Shown in pieces: positions 20,268 to 31,066 of a stretch of DNA of 64,000 nt; position 1 is the first letter of the stretch; every line of letters begins with the position of its first letter. Location of the stretch: NCBI GenBank assembly GCA_003550325.1, contig QKWP01000441.1, positions 30,577 to 94,576 of the forward strand, written 5' to 3'. Position numbers and translations under genes: made by a program. The notes beneath the pieces were generated by a model, which saw nothing but the letters and a program-made list of their open reading frames with translations, did no database searches and was not told the DNA's origin. The DNA comes from Gigaspora rosea (taxonomy: Eukaryota; Glomeromycota; Glomeromycetes; Diversisporales; Gigasporaceae).

Positions 20268-21602
20268 CATTCTCGCCGTAAAAGCAGAAGAGCCCCTAAA
20301 CAGCGTGTCTGTGGAAATTGTAGTTCTCCTGACCACCTCTTCGCAAATTGTCCTACCAACCAATGTAATCGATACCAGGAATTTGGCCATATCGCTATTA
20401 AATGCCCTAAGCAAACCCCAAGACGAACCACCTGCCCTACTTGCCATGACTCCAACCATCTATACAGGGATTGCCCTAATAATGTTTGCAGAGGATGCAG
20501 TACGTTAGGCCATATTGAAGCTTACTGTCCTCTTGCTACTTGAAAAAGACAAAACTTGGTTTACCAGTGTGGATGAACTCTTGATCAAGTTGATAGTAAT
20601 CGCCTACCTAACCATAGCACTCGCTGTACCCACTATTGTTGTCAATATAAAGTTCCTAACAGACCTGAAGTCCTTAGACTTCTTGAAGAAAAACTTGTAT
20701 GCCCTGGATGCTATTCTGACTTTCACTGTGCTCTAGACCGAGAAGACCCTAGAAGTATCTATTTCTTTACCCAAGGTGAAGGACGGGGAATACTTGTTAA
20801 ATACAAAGTATGTGATAAATCAGACACAAGGCCTAGAATGTATCAACTAGACAGTCTTCGAGAAGAATTATGGTTTTGTGAATTAGAACACCTCTACGCA
20901 TATAAAGCTAGCCAGAATGTCTAGTATAATCCTAACTATAACCTCTGGACCAGAATTAAACGTTATACTGAATCAACAAAGAATGCAGAACATCAATATG
21001 AAATGAACCAGACTAGAATTTATCGACTTGCAAAGATTCTCTTGGATGAAAATGACCAGACCATTGCCCAGGGCTTAGAACCTCTGATCTCTGATCGCAT
21101 AACTCAACCTTGGAGTTATGAGAAAATACAACTTATATTGCAAGCTGAATCAGACCTATTATCAGAAAATAATATTGACCCTCTACAAGCAATTTTGGAT
21201 GAATTCTTCGACACTAACCACCCAGACTACGACCAGAAGTATGCCCTTGCTGTACTTTGAAGAAACTTTACAGTTCCTGTTGACCTTTGCCAGGAGTGTT
21301 TGCATGTTAAACACCAAGAGGAATTGAATATGAATCAGGAATACTGTGATGGTTGCAAAATTCCAGACCCAGAAATTTAATCTCCGCCTATTGAAGAAAC
21401 TATTAAGGAATTGGATAATGTCTCCCAATTCTATCAGCTTCAACAACAAGTGCAACAACAAGACCAACTGATAAAACAATTACAAACAAGAATTGAAACC
21501 TTGAAAACTACCAACGCTGCTTTACTACGCTTTTTCCAAGAAGAAGCCCAAAATACTCACCAACGAGCTAATGCCTTGGATATGCTCTGTCAAAATTTTT
21601 AG
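20268..21602 (+). pseudogene. Gypsy-2 Cys-rich insertion between protease and RT
   Basis: The capsid-protease frame continues for about 445 codons before RT, interrupted only by isolated stops (TGA 20541 and 20574, TAG 20922, TGA 21258, TAA 21378, TAG 21600). It opens with four CCHC zinc knuckles at 20310-20351, 20364-20405, 20433-20474 and 20487-20528. The second has Tyr (TAC) where the second Cys (TGC) is expected. Further Cys/His follow (CPGCYSDFHC), then a helical, acidic region, a C-x2-C ... C-x2-C unit (CQECLHVKH, then CDGCKIP), and a Gln-rich coiled coil (QQQVQQQDQLIKQLQ). Gypsy-1 has nothing comparable here. I know of no standard Ty3 domain of this kind. Nucleic-acid binding is likely for the knuckles. 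The rest is unassigned. Confidence 0.75.
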
Positions 21603-21604
21603 GG

Positions 21605-22480
21605 AATCCTAGGCAGGATCATAAACTACCTGTCGACCCAGACCAGACCCTTATACCTAGACCTGTAAATATTATTACTCTTGAACATGAAGAATATACT
21701 CTATCGATTCAGACCTCTTTAAATATTGGACCACTTAATAAAGAACAAGGCCTAGCTTTTCGGAAATTATTAGAAGAATTTGCAGACCTCTTTGCAAATG
21801 ATATAACTGAGCTAGGGCGAACCAACTTGGTTACTCACCGAATCTATACTGAGGATATACACCCTATTCGTTCCCGCCCTTATTCTGTACCTCCAAATGA
21901 GCAAGAATTTATACAAGAAGAAATCCAAAGAATGTTAGAACATAAACTTATTCAACCCTCTGATAGCCCATGGACCTCACCTGTTGTTCTAGTACGAAAG
22001 AAAAATGGCAAATTACGATTCTGTGTAGACTACAGAAAAATAAATGCTGTTACCAAAAAGGATGCTTACCCTCTACCTCACATTGATGAAATGCTTAATG
22101 CCCTTATGGAATGCTCTTGGTTTTCTACTCTCGATCTTGCAAGTGGATATTAGCAAGTTGCCATGGACCCCCATGACAAAGAGAAAACTACCTTTACTAC
22201 ACGATACGGAATTTATGAATTTAATGTAATGCCTTTTGGTCTTTGCAATGCTCCCGCAACTTTCCAAAGGCTAATAAATCGTATATATAAAGGAATTGCA
22301 TGGAAATTTGTAGTTGTCTACTTAGATGATACAATTGTTTATTCTAGAACATTTGATGAACATTTAACACATTTAAAAAGAGTATTTAATAGAATTAAAC
22401 AAGCAAGACTCAGACTTAATATAGAAAGTGTACCTTCTGGATGCACCAACTACCTTTTTTTGGACACCTAATCTCTGCTA
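21605..22480 (+). pseudogene. pol: Gypsy-2 reverse transcriptase
   Basis: The frame changes by one base near the T-run at 21595. The reading then gives SPWTSPVVLVRKKNG, LRFCVDYRKIN, YPLPHIDEML, LDLASGY then TAG (Trp expected), FNVMPFGLCNAP and VVYLDDTIVYS with both catalytic aspartates intact. Another one-base change near 22430 shifts to the frame of the following block (FFGHLISAKG). Confidence 0.9.
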
Positions 22481-22965
22481 AGGGTATCGCCCCTGACCCT
22501 CAAAAAGTAGAAGCCGTCCAACGAATCCAACCTCCTAAAAACCTTACAGCCCTTCGACCTTTCCTTGGACTTGCAGGATATTACCGCCAATTTATTCAAA
22601 ACTTTTCATCAATTGCTCGCCCTCTAAATTCCCTCCTACAAAAAAATGAACCCTATCACTGGCAGGATAAACAACAAAAAGCTTTTGAAGAATTAAAATC
22701 TAGACTCATTACTGCTCCTATATTAGCCTACCCCAACTTTAAAGAGACATTTATACTTGCTACCGATGCTTCTTACAATGGCTTTGGAGCCACACTAAGC
22801 CAACTAGATAGATATGGGAAAGAATACCCTATTGCCTATGCTAGTAAAAGTCTGCGAAAAGAAGAAATGAATTATGCCGCAACTGAACTCGAATGTGCTG
22901 CAGTTGTATGGGCCATAGAACATTTCCATAATATCTAGGCACTACAAAATTCATTCTAGTTACGG
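22441..22965 (+). pseudogene. pol: Gypsy-2 RT thumb/connection and RNase H
   Basis: FFGHLISAKGIAPDPQKVEA, LRPFLGLAGYYRQF and HWQDKQQKAFEELK are the thumb and connection. RNase H follows with LATDASYNGFGATLSQ, IAYASKSLRKEEMNYA and ELECAAVVWAIEHF. A frameshift at 22938 precedes a conserved TTKFILVTDH stretch in another frame, and further lesions break the segment up to 23040 (for example TAG for Trp in GR-W-IT). Confidence 0.88.
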
Positions 22966-23038
22966 ACCACTTAGCATTGAAATGGTTACGTACTGCTGAA
23001 CCCAAAGGAAGAATTGGAAGATAGATAACCATACAATT

Positions 23039-24429
23039 TTGGAATTATTCATAAACCAGACCGAATCCATTCAAATGTTGATGCCCTCTCATGGTTACCG
23101 ACTCAGACAACTATACCTACTAAATCTCATGAATCTTGACCAATATAATAATCTCTACTATTATTTGGACACAGACCGATTTCCAGATGGACTCACCGAC
23201 CAAGAACAGAAACGACTTATGACCCAGGCTAAATATTTTGAAATTAGACATCACCTTCTCTATAAGAAGAATAAAAGAAACCCAGACAGTCCTCTTAGAG
23301 TTATAAAATGGACAGAAGTTGAACCAGTATTATATATAATGCATAAGTACCCCACTGCTGGACATTTGGGAATGGACGCTATGTATTATAAAATATCAAA
23401 AAGTTATTATTGGGATCAAATGTATCGAGATATACAAGAATATGTGAAGACTTGTGAGGAATGCCAAAGAAGACAAAAAGGTCATAGAAAAGAACCTTTA
23501 CACCCTATACAAATAGGAAGAGCTTTAGAACGTGTTGGAATTGACCTTGTAGGCCCTTTGCCTATAACTAAACAAAACAATCGATATATTATTATTGCTA
23601 CCGAATACCTGACATGATGGCCAGAAGCTCATGCTGTTTCAGATGCTAGTGCTAGTACACTCACTCAGTTTATCTTTGAAGAGATAATTGTAGACATGGA
23701 ACTCCAAAAATTATCTTATCAGACCAAGGTCGCAATTTTATTAGTGAAACAATTAGAATTCTCTGTGAGAAATTTCTTATTAAGTATAAATTCTCTTCTC
23801 CCTACTACCCTCAGACAAATGGTATGGTAGAAAGATTTAATAGAACATTGTGTGAATCACTTGCAAAAGTGATAGGAGATGACGATTGGGATTTGTATAT
23901 ACCTGCTGTTCTCTTAGCATATAGAACAAAAAGACATGCTACCACAGGATATACCCCCTTTCAACTTATATATGTGAGATATGCTATCTTACCAATCGAA
24001 GTACTTTTCCCAGTAGAACCTATAGAAATTGATGATGAAATAGACTTACAAGAGAGTATTCTCCAACGTGCTTATGATTTAATAGAGAAATTACCAAATT
24101 ATCAGACTCTGGCTAGACAAAATACTGAACGGTCACAGCAGAAACAAAAAGTCCATTTTGACGCCAATACTCGAATAGAGACATTTGAAATTGGTAATAA
24201 AGTATAGATACAAAGAAAGGAACTAGAAGCCTCTCGCTCAGCCAAATTTGAAGACAAAAGATTTGGACCTTTTCTTATCCATGAGAAATTAGATAATGGT
24301 GTTTATAAATTACGGACAATAGAAGGAAAAATTTTACAAAAATACTATAATAGTGATCGTCTTGCTAAATATCACGAGCCACAAACATGGGAACCAGTAG
24401 TTGTTATTGATTCTCCTGGAAATTTCTAG
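23039..24429 (+). pseudogene. pol: Gypsy-2 integrase
   Basis: The HHCC finger is visible (MHKYPTAGHLGMDA ... CEECQRR). The core has VGIDLVGPLP (D), LSDQGRNF (D) and NGMVERFNRT (E), with the usual LLAYRT following. An in-frame TGA (23615) and a one-base shift near 23690 lie between the first and second catalytic residues. The C-terminal GPF module (FEDKRFGPFLIHEKL) continues past a TAG at 24205 and ends at a TAG at 24427, probably the natural Pol stop. Confidence 0.88.
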
Positions 24430-24523
24430 AAGAAATTTGATCTACAAGGGGATGAAACACACAATTTAATTCGTAAAACCTCAAAATGTATTTATACAAC
24501 TACCCCTTTTGGAATTTTCCCAA

Positions 24524-25510
24524 AAATGACCACCCTTACATTGCAACCTCAAACCTTGTTAGCCCTCCAATACCTTTTTAAGACATAAAAACAAGATAAT
24601 GACACCCAAAATTATGCATTGTGGATTACATCACAATGTGTATGGTTATGTGACAAAAATGATACCACTCAGACTATAGACCTTACTAATGTAATTACTT
24701 CTTTTCTTGAGCCAGACTAGAGGTTGGAACCGGTTTTAAATATTCGAGTTTATCACATCTAAATTCGAGTTTATCACACCAAAATTCGAGTTTATCACGT
24801 CATTTATTAATAGTTGATGTGATAAACTCGAATTTTGGTGTGATAAACTCGAATTTAGATGTGATAAACTCGAATATTTAAAACCGGTTCCAACCTCTAA
24901 GCCAGACTCAAATAATTTTCTGAACACTCTAGACAACACAGAACAATTAGAAATTAATGTACCAGAAGTAAATAACACAGAAGAAATGAACCAAAACTTA
25001 GAATTAGAAGACATACAAGAAGAAGCATTAACAGTTCCAGTTACTAATCAAGAAGAAGTCACTCCTGCCCCATTACCTGAAAAATTAACCAAGATTGTGC
25101 AGGATATTATCCAACCTTGTGGACCCCTAACTCAGACATCTATTCCTCCATATACTGGAATAACGTATCAAGAGAAATTGCAGAAAATTCTCAAACGAAT
25201 TAAAACTCGAACTAGAAACAGACAAGACCAAAATAAACTGCTCGAAGCTTATTATTATCTTGGTAACCTTATAGACAAGTACCCTAATGCTCATGAAGAT
25301 ATTCAATCTATAATTGAGAAGACTCAAGAAAAAAGAAGAGCCCGAGACACATGGAAGTGTGCCAAACGGATGAAATTGCTTTTCTCTAACCGACCTATAG
25401 AAAACATCTCTCGAACAACCTATATTACTTATACAATGATTACGAGGTTAACCGATGCTGAACTTTCTCAAGTCCTTCCCCAAATTAGAACTCACGGAGT
25501 TCGTTCTTAA
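24524..25510 (+). pseudogene. Gypsy-2 third ORF (after integrase), homologous to Gypsy-1 ORF3
   Basis: Begins at the ATG 24524 (MTTLTLQPQTLLALQY), with a TAA at 24584 where Gln would fit and an hAT-like MITE at 24718-24899. Excising the MITE and one 8-bp duplication joins LEPD to SNNFLNTLDNTEQL in frame. The last 174 codons (24986-25510) are uninterrupted and end 14 bases before the LTR. The region contains EAYYYLGNLIDKYPN, TWKCAKRMKLLFSN and LTDAELSQVLPQIR, in the same order as Gypsy-1. No transmembrane or signal sequence is visible, so this is not an obvious envelope. The function is unknown. Confidence 0.7.
24718..24899. mobile_element. 182-bp hAT-like MITE with 8-bp TSD
   Basis: A perfect-looking hairpin: TAGAGGTTGGAACCGGTTTT at the left, the complement at the right, and three GATAAACTCGAAT-type repeats in each arm. 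AGCCAGAC is duplicated at 24710-24717 and 24900-24907. An 8-bp duplication with a TAGAG-type terminus fits the hAT superfamily. Confidence 0.9.
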
Positions 25511-25523
25511 AGGGGAGAGAAAT
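25511..25523 (+). other. Gypsy-2 polypurine tract
   Basis: AAAGGGGAGAGAAA lies directly before the 3' LTR TGTTATAG, in the position of the plus-strand primer of reverse transcription. Confidence 0.8.
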
Positions 25524-26123
25524 GTTATAGAATAGGTTTTAATTTTGGTAGAAATTAGTTAGAAAATTAGAACTTAATAAGGAAATTTTGTAATAACCGT
25601 ATTTAGTAATAGTGATATGCGAAATTAATGTGCAATGACACTCAATGACGCTTAGCGACGCTTAACGACGCTTAACGATGCTTAGCGACGCTTAATAATG
25701 CTTAGCGACGCTTAACGACGCTTAGTGATGCTTAATGACGCTTAGCAACGCTTAACGACGCTTAGTGACGCTTAGCTCAATAGATATATAAACCACCTTA
25801 TTTCCCTTAGTTTTAGACAGATCCAGACATTGTATTTTATCTTTACCTTTATATTAATTACCCTCCTCTATTATTATTAATAAACTCTTGGGATTTCTAA
25901 GGAACAGACACCTTGGAATAGCCCTCTTGTTAAATTAATAAACTGTGTATTATCTCTTGTTGTTTTATACCGAACTGCCTCAGAGAAGTGTGTAGTTTCT
26001 TACAGACATAAAAGAAACTATACTTCCCTCTTGCACACCGCTTCACGCCCAAAGTAAGGGATCTTAGGAGCCGTGTGATTGTTACTTTATCGGAATTAAA
26101 AGAAGGCTTCCAGTACTGTAACA
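25524..26123 (+). repeat. Gypsy-2 3' LTR
   Basis: 600 bp, TGTTATAG...CTGTAACA. The 10-mer array GACGCTTAGC/AACG spans about 25641-25777, longer than in the 5' LTR. The TATA box is at 25785-25792. The minus-strand 64-codon open frames present in both LTRs are an incidental reading of LTR sequence. Confidence 0.93.
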
Positions 26124-27145
26124 ATACTAATGTTTACTTATTTAAAAAACCACATATTTATTTAATATTAATTTTATACTAATTTAACTAACTCTATTTT
26201 ATATTTTTGTAATTAGTAATACGTTACAAAAACACCTTACAACTTCTCCTAATATTGACGATTCTTCGATAGTCTTCTACTTTTAGTTTATAGATCATTA
26301 GTAGTTTTAACTTTTTAGCTTGGTTTATTTTGGCAATTCCCAATTTACACGGAAAATATAGTAAGTTTGAATAGTTGCAGTGGCATAGTATCAGATAAGT
26401 TGCTTGATACCCAGTGCCCTTTGTTCTGGTGACATATTTTCCAAGATTTCTCCATAACAGATAATAATGCTTTTTGATTCTATTTTAAAATCTGCTAATA
26501 CGGATAAATCAGTGAAAAGAAATTGCCAATTGCTACCAAGATTATTTGAGACCTTCTTGTTAGCGCTAAATTTTTTACCAAGAATAACCAAAAATTAAAA
26601 GCAGGGTTTGCTTTACCAGGCGACATTGATGGAAGCACCATAAGTAATTGAGTTAATTTTTATGGCAATTTTGCTAAAGGTTCATAGTGCAAAATGCGGT
26701 TCTCTTAACTTTTAACCAATAAACACAATTCTATGATAAAAAAAGATGGCCTTGACTTTTTTTTTCATTGCAATGACAAGCTCACTTGGTTGTCCTAATT
26801 ATATTCCGCTAATTAAATATTGAACACTGATCTATTAACTAAGAAAAAGAGGAAAATCGAAATTATTAGAATTCCCACAGTCCTAATGTTTGTCTGTAAA
26901 CACTTACATGATGGTTATTGAGTATGTGCTCGAAAGCATTCTACGTTACATAAATACCCAATTTTTTAAATTTGATAAATATAATATAATCGATCAATGA
27001 TTGACCCAATGATTGATTGATTATATATGCTCGAGCTTATAAATTATATGCTTGATCGATTATACTCGATTAATATACATAATCGATTTTTGATCGATCA
27101 TTGAAAATTTTTTTTAATTAATCATCGATCAACAATTTTTTTGTC
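26124..27145. other. Sequence between Gypsy-2 and a minisatellite; one weak ORF
   Basis: A minus-strand open frame (26391-26591, 66 codons) contains WQFLFTDLSVLADFKIESKS and EILENMSPEQRALGIKQL. Its non-random composition suggests a gene fragment, but I do not recognise it and see no continuation. Positions 26980-27140 are rich in ATCGAT/TGATCGAT motifs. Nothing else is supported. Confidence 0.35.
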
Positions 27146-27149
27146 GAGT

Positions 27150-27618
27150 CAATTCACTACTTTTTACTCCTCTCTTCCTTTTTACTCCTCTCTCCCTTTT
27201 TACTCCCCTTTTCCTTTTTACTTCTCTTTCCCTTTTTACTCCTCTTTCCCTTTTTACTCCTCTCTCCCTTTTTATTTCTCTCTCCCTTTTTACACCTCTC
27301 TCCCTTTTTATTCCTCTTTCCCTTTTTACTTCTCTCTCCCTTTTTATTCCTCTCTCTCTTTTTACTTCTTTCTTCCTTTTTATCCCTTTTTACTTCTCTC
27401 TCACTTTTACTCCTTTTTCCCTTTTTACTCCTCTCTCCCTTTTTACTCCTCTCTTCCTTTTTACTCCTCTCTCCCTTTTTACTCCTCTCTCCCTTTTTAC
27501 TCCTCTCTCCCTTTTTATTCCTCTTTCCCTTTTTATTCCTCTCTCCCTTTTTACTCCTCTCTCCCTTTTCCCTCTCTTACTTTTACTTCTCTCTCCTTTT
27601 TCTCCTCTCTTCTTTTTA
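27150..27618. repeat. Pyrimidine-rich minisatellite, ~18-bp unit
   Basis: About 25 units of CCTTTTTACTCCTCTCTC with variants and nearly all pyrimidine on the plus strand. An 18-base unit stays in frame, so it reads as repeated FYSSLP on one strand and RGVKRE on the other. The ORF is a by-product of the period, with no start context or flanking coding signal. Such a tract could form triplex DNA. Confidence 0.85.
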
Positions 27619-27848
27619 CCTGCTGGGTTACTATTATAGCCCAATTTTTCATTAGCACATTTCAAATATAACATTTATAAAAATTACCCCATTAGCATTC
27701 TTTCAAATATACCTATTTTGCTATTTAGCGGGTTTCAAATATAACCTTTTTCTCCAATACCTACTTTTCAAATATAAATTTTTTAAAAAACGGGCCTCCA
27801 TTAGCTATTTTTCAAATATGATCTCACATAGATTATTCAGGGTTCTGG

Positions 27849-28640
27849 TCTTTTAAATCTGCTTCAACTTGGTTCTGAGGACGGAAAAGCAACTTCATCG
27901 AAACTAAGCTGTAAAATAGGTGAGGTTGGGCTAGTTTTTAGGTCTTTTCGTTTTTGACTTCACTAGATGCCGTTTTTTGTATTCTTGTGGCTTGCAAATT
28001 GAGACGCGAAATGGTGCTGTGCCAGTTTTTAGATAAGTGCTAGTGGTTTTTTTTTATTTACTATTTTTTTTCTTCTTTTTTTGCTTGTTGCCTTTACTAA
28101 CTTCTGTTTTCTTTAGGTCTTTTAAATCAGCTTCAACTTGGTTCTGAGAACGGAAAAGCAATTTCACCAGAGCTAAGCTGAGAAATGGATAGAGCTGGGG
28201 CTGGTTTTTAGGTCTTTTCGTCTTCGACTTCGCCGGATGCCATCATTCGTATTCTTGTGACGTGAAATAAGGCTGGGCTAGTTTTTAGATAAGTGCCAGT
28301 AGGGGGGTTTTTTTTTTTCTCTCTTCTTCTTTTTCTTTTTTTGCTTGTTGTCGTTACTAATTTCACTTTCTTTAGGTCTTTCAAATCAGCTTCGACTTGG
28401 TTTTGAGGACAGAAAAGCAACTTCGCCAGAGCTAAGCTGCGAAATGGGTGGGGTTGGGGCTAGTTTTTAGGTCTTTTTGTCTTCAACTTAGTTCCTGGAT
28501 GCCGTCTTTCGTATTCTTGTAGCTTGCAAGTTGAGGCGAAATGGTGCTAGACCGGTTTTTAGATAAGTGCTAGTGGGAGGTTTTTTTATTTACTAGTTTT
28601 TTTTTTTTTACAACTCTTTCTTTTAGTTGATTCTTTTCTT
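27849..28640 (+). repeat. Three tandem copies of a ~260-bp unit
   Basis: Units begin near 27849, 28115 and 28374 with GTCTTTTAAATCWGCTTC and contain GGAAAAGCAAYTTC, TTTTTAGGTCTTTTCGTC, TTTTTAGATAAGTGC and TTTGCTTGTTG. A partial related piece sits at 15295-15390. They are diverged from one another and non-coding. Confidence 0.75.
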
Positions 28641-29600
28641 GAAGTTGTCCTTCCTGGAGTCATCGTTCTTGGTGTGGTTCTTAGAATGAGAGTCAAGATC
28701 TTTTTTGGTTTACTGTAAGTGTTTTGTTTTTACTAGTTTTTTTTTGTTACGAGGTACTAACTTTTCTCTTTTTTATTTTTTTTTGGAGTTGTCATTCTGG
28801 GAGTCGTCGTTCTGGGAGATGTCGTTCTTGGAGTCTCATTCTTAATCCAAGAAAATGGGTGCTTTTGGTGTTTTCGTTTTGTCACTGTAGGAAATCGATC
28901 GAGTCAGGGGTTCTGTTATAGGTGCGTGGGGCTGGGCGAAGTATTTTTTTAAATTAGGATTTTTTTTTTTTGTATCGTTGATTTTTTTTAAAAAAAATAA
29001 AAAAAGTTCAGATTGTACCCAGTAGTGATAAATTGTTTCGCTCTTTTTTTTCTTTTTTTTTATATAATTAAAGGATAGTTATGTATCGTTATATATTGTT
29101 GATTTTTTTTTAAAAAAATAAAAAAAGTTCAGGTTTTATCTGGTAGTGATAGATAGAGATAGATTTGCTTTTTTTTTTAACATGTAGTTTCGTTATGTAG
29201 ATGATCAATTGATCAAAATCGGTTTCGTGAATCACATGTACGCTGATTTGCTCTTTGCAAATCGGTCGTAATGTGACTCATGTGATCGATTTTGATTGGT
29301 CAATTACGGGGTCGCCAAAACTAATGCTCATTTTTAAATATTAATATATAAAATTTTTTTAAAATATTTTAAATTTTAATAATAATAGATTAGAAACAAC
29401 TATTTTAACATTTTAGTAGCCAAATATGCCCCCTAACTGCTGATGGTTTAAGGGATAAAAGTTAATTTTTATTAAATAAACTAAACTTCATTATTAAGTA
29501 AAATTTTTTAGCATAACAAATTATACATATACAAAATTTTTAAATTTTTTAAAAAAATATTTATAAAATTACTAAATATAATAATAAATAAAATATAATA
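28641..29600. other. T-rich gene-free stretch
   Basis: Dominated by poly-T tracts. A short direct repeat with TTTTTTTTAAAAAAA and AAAAAGTTCAGRTT recurs (28980 and 29100). An imperfect inverted repeat, GATCAAAATCG...CGATTTTGATTGG, lies at 29212-29305. No gene. Confidence 0.5.
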
Positions 29601-29615
29601 TTTTTGAACATGTGC

Positions 29616-29908
29616 ACTGTAGCGCACCTTATATGATTTGGTGTAATATAAAATCAAAACAACCAAATAACCCATTTATTTGTTAGTTAGGGTTAGAGTG
29701 AAGTTAGAATAATGTGTAGACAAAAAAAGAACTTTATAGTAAAATTTTACAAGAATTTTTTTTTGTTAGAGCATGAAGAGTGGTTTCATAAGCAAAATTA
29801 TAAGCCATAGCCGATTTTTTAAAAGATCGTATTTTTTCTCAGTTTTACATTACACCTGATCCTACGATCTGATTGGTTTATCAGATGGGTGCACAATGCA
29901 TATGCGCT
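29616..29908. repeat. MITE-like repeat Q
   Basis: Contains GTGCACTGTAGCGCACC near the left and a GGGTGCACAATGCATATGCGC-like end. The interior (GGTTAGAGTGAAGTTAGA, AAATTTTACAAGAATTTTT, GGTTTCATAAGC) resembles the interior of the element at 7841-8230 and sequence near 31200 and 35160. Ends are not firmly fixed. Confidence 0.4.
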
Positions 29909-29979
29909 AAATTACATAAATCTAATAAATATTATATTTAAAAATTTTTCAAAAATTTTTTAATTTTAAATTAATATTT

Positions 29980-31066
29980 ATGCAACTCTTTTCAATGATT
30001 TTTTGTACCAAAATTTTCAAAAAATACTGACCTACGAAAACTATATAGTTAGTATATCTAAATACAACAAAACTTCACCAAGCTGCTGTTGGGTACAAAG
30101 TCCATTTACTGAATATTCTGCGCCTAAAATAGAGATAAAAAAGACTAGCAGACTTTTAAACGAGGCACTTTGGTTGGCTTTAGTACTATTGAGCAAAGAA
30201 GTAATAAAGAACCTCTGAAGCTTTGTCAAGTCCTATTGATATAAAATAGAAGTAGAGACCTAGTTTGGTATACTATTCTTTACAGCATAACTCCTACAAA
30301 CTCCTTTTGTTTTTGGTACTCATTACGGCATTCTCTTGGACTTTTCAAAATTTTAAGAAATGGGCATTTTAGTTTACCCCTTCAAAAAGATCAGTAGTGT
30401 TTACTCTTTCTGAATTGGTAATGCGCCTATCTAATCGGAATCAAGTTATATGTGAAACTGGGTCCTTTGAGATAAACAATGAATGACACATAAGATGTTT
30501 TGGTATAAAATTCAAAATGAAATTTCTTTCTAAAATGGTTTATTAGGTATAGTTTTTTTTTTCTTTTCTTAAATCTGTACATATAATATTCAGGTGAGAC
30601 AATTTCTTGTACAGTATTATATAATTTTTATTGTTTGAACAGACGTAAATAGTGCTATCATAGCCATTACTTTGTGCCCTTTTTCTCTTTCTTTTCATTT
30701 TTATGTTATACTATTTTGGTTTTTCGTTTAGATTGTATAGCTTTCCCCCATTTTATTTTTTCTTTTTACTTTTTTATTTTTTGGTAAAATCCTGCTACTC
30801 GAGAAGTTAGAAGAAGAGGGTTAGAAAGTAGATAGTTATGATAGGCAACAATCTCCAATTAGTGATTCAGATACTCTAAATCTAACGAGAGAAGGGGCTA
30901 CTAATGAAAGAAATGTTTGATATAGCAGGTCACATTTAAGGATATTAGAACATCTGGGTGGGTCGCAATTTATAATAAACCAACTTAAAGAAGGTAGATC
31001 ATTTTGTACTAGTATTATATAAGTGATGAAATAATTTTGTAGAATAACTGCCGAATTAAAAAAAAA
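29980..31066 (+). repeat. Dispersed repeat P, copy
   Basis: Shares long stretches with 45481-47035, for example CTGCTGTTGGGTACAAAGTC, TAGTACTATTGAGCAAAG, CTCGAGAAGTTAGAA and GATATAGCAGGTCACATTT, and ends with TAACTGCCGAA before an A-run. An A-rich 3' end and lack of inverted ends fit a retroposed or LINE-like tail, but no reverse transcriptase is present. It holds only short, disrupted open frames. Confidence 0.65.

Larger units (their letters stand above)
16637..26123 (+). mobile_element. Gypsy-2: decayed Ty3/Gypsy LTR retrotransposon with extra domains
   Basis: The 3' LTR is 25524-26123 and the truncated 5' LTR is 16637-17067. Between them, on the plus strand, are a Gag N-terminal domain, capsid, zinc knuckle, protease, a ~1.3 kb Cys-rich insertion, RT, RNase H, integrase and a third ORF. 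Frameshifts, about a dozen in-frame stops and two MITEs break it. RT (YLDD) and integrase (D, D, E) catalytic motifs are still present. It is related to Gypsy-1 in architecture but clearly a different family, with unrelated LTRs and the extra post-protease module. Confidence 0.92.

Noticed and set aside
24736-25014. Minus-strand Ser/Asn-rich frame over 24736-25014
   Set aside because: It reads the hairpin repeats of the hAT-like MITE and antisense of ORF3.
25641-25777. CRISPR-like array of regularly spaced repeats
   Set aside because: 10-base contiguous units without unique spacers, inside an LTR of a eukaryotic retrotransposon.
27141-27674. Repeat protein of FYSSLP units (plus) or RGVKRE units (minus)
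   Set aside because: A period of 18 bases keeps any frame open; no other coding evidence.
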